From: an uncultured Rhodospirillaceae bacterium
Lineage (GTDB): Bacteria > Pseudomonadota > Alphaproteobacteria > Rhodospirillales > Magnetospirillaceae
Direction: 5' to 3'
NCBI GenBank assembly: GCA_903899885.1
Contig: CAIULK010000006.1
Span: 1-32,853, forward strand
DNA length: 32,853 nt
The notes under the pieces were generated by a model. That model did no database searches. It saw nothing but the letters and a program-made list of their open reading frames with translations, and was not told the DNA's origin. Shown here in pieces: positions 32,414-32,853 of the stretch. Each line of letters begins with the position of its first letter. Positions within the stretch are counted from its first letter, which is position 1. The translations under genes and the position numbers were made by a program.

Positions 32414-32736
32414 CGCAGCATGACCACCGGCAGGACCAGCAGTACCGCCAGCACCAGGCAGACGCCGATGAACACCCGCGAAGCGCCCTCCGGCGTTTCG
32501 ATCGCCTTGAAGGCGATGGCGTGCAGATCGAGGTCGGGAAAGAAGATGCGCCGCAGGATGTGCGAAATGCCGGCCAGCAGCACCACCATGGCGGCGCTGG
32601 TCAGCAGCGGGGCCAGTTCCGCCCGACCGCTGGCCGAAGGCAGCCAGGCCTCGGCGGCGAACAGCAGGGCGACGATCAGGACGATGGGAACGATACGGCG
32701 CAGGTCGGCGTAGCCGGGGATACGGATGTTCAGCAC
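32410..32736 (-). CDS. Holin-like membrane protein
   Basis: 108 residues with three hydrophobic segments: IVPIVLIVALLFAAEAWL, LLTSAAMVVLLAGISHIL and VFIGVCLVLAVLLVLPVVML. Size, membrane plan and position immediately before the endolysin suit a phage holin; the sequence itself does not match a family I know by heart. The start is GTG at 32736, and the stop overlaps the endolysin ATG. Confidence 0.72.
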   Translation of the reverse strand: MLNIRIPGYADLRRIVPIVLIVALLFAAEAWLPSASGRAELAPLLTSAAMVVLLAGISHILRRIFFPDLDLHAIAFKAIETPEGASRVFIGVCLVLAVLLVLPVVMLR

Positions 32737-32853
32737 GGGGAGTCTCCTTGCTCACGGGGATGGGGCAGCGGAAAGGGACAGACGGGGCGGGATTCGAGCA
32801 GCATGCGGGTCTGGTGGACGATCTCGGACAGGCCCTCGACGGCGGCGCGCAGG
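32730..32853 (-). CDS. C-terminal end of an unknown late gene (cut by the window edge)
   Basis: The last 40 codons of a minus-strand frame run in from the right edge: AAVEGLSEIVHQTRMLLESR, then a Pro-rich end, with its stop overlapping the holin-like GTG start by 7 bp. The overlap and the AAGGAGA inside it, which serves as ribosome site of the next gene, support a real gene. Function cannot be told. Confidence 0.55.
   Translation of the reverse strand, partial: LRAAVEGLSEIVHQTRMLLESRPVCPFPLPHPREQGDSPC

Overview
The window is GC-rich, densely packed DNA. Its gene content points to an alphaproteobacterium, probably a nitrogen-fixing purple non-sulfur or magnetotactic member of the Rhodospirillales. 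This is inferred from gene families and base composition, not from a marker gene. No rRNA, tRNA or CRISPR array was seen.

Region 1 (1-8498) is an alternative-nitrogenase locus. The 3' part of an AnfH/VnfH-type iron protein gene and a Nif11 protein point right. A convergent sigma-54 activator of the NifA/AnfA/VnfA type and a small orphan gene point left. Divergent from the activator is an operon of a Cys-containing unknown protein, nifE, nifN, nifX, a TIM-barrel protein and a DUF2478-DUF4213/DUF364 fusion. Its upstream region has a perfect GTAC-N6-GTAC activator site and a good -24/-12 promoter. The locus therefore looks like a dedicated cofactor-assembly (EN scaffold) operon for a V- or Fe-type nitrogenase, with two accessory proteins of unknown role.

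Region 2 (about 8680-23871) is the most striking part: a fluoride-response island. Three crcB-type fluoride riboswitches lie at about 8723, 15766 and 19399. Each sits just downstream of nearly the same sigma-70 promoter (TTGACC-N17/18-TAYTGT). The first precedes a dynamin-like GTPase. The second precedes an operon of cation/proton antiporter, UspA, PAP2 phosphatase, zinc-ribbon/HEAT protein and HAD phosphatase. The third precedes crcB (fluC), a DUF190 protein, an MFS transporter, a second PAP2 phosphatase, enolase and RppH. Most junctions within these two operons overlap or abut. Embedded between the first and second units is a sulfur-redox module: chrA, a Crp/Fnr-type regulator, a TauE/SafE permease and a soxZ-soxY-dsrE-cytochrome c' operon. 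Related TGAT-N4-ATCA boxes lie in front of the regulator/chrA pair and in front of the cytochrome operon.

Region 3 (23855-27012) is mobile-element debris. An IS21-family element (passenger ORF, istA, istB) has its istB cut off inside the Walker A motif and fused to the C-terminal remnant of a periplasmic-binding-protein-like gene. A 0.7 kb stretch without a convincing gene follows; it contains a long GC-rich inverted repeat.

Region 4 (27013-32853) is the end of a prophage or phage-like late operon, all on the minus strand. In transcription order it has an unknown gene, a holin-like protein, a secreted transglycosylase endolysin, an Rz-like spanin with an embedded Rz1 lipoprotein, a DUF1833 tail protein, an NlpC/P60 (gpK-like) peptidase and a gpJ-like tail tip protein, closed by a strong terminator. 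Beyond the terminator lies a possible cargo gene encoding a protein with two copies of a cysteine-centred module resembling papain or transglutaminase folds.
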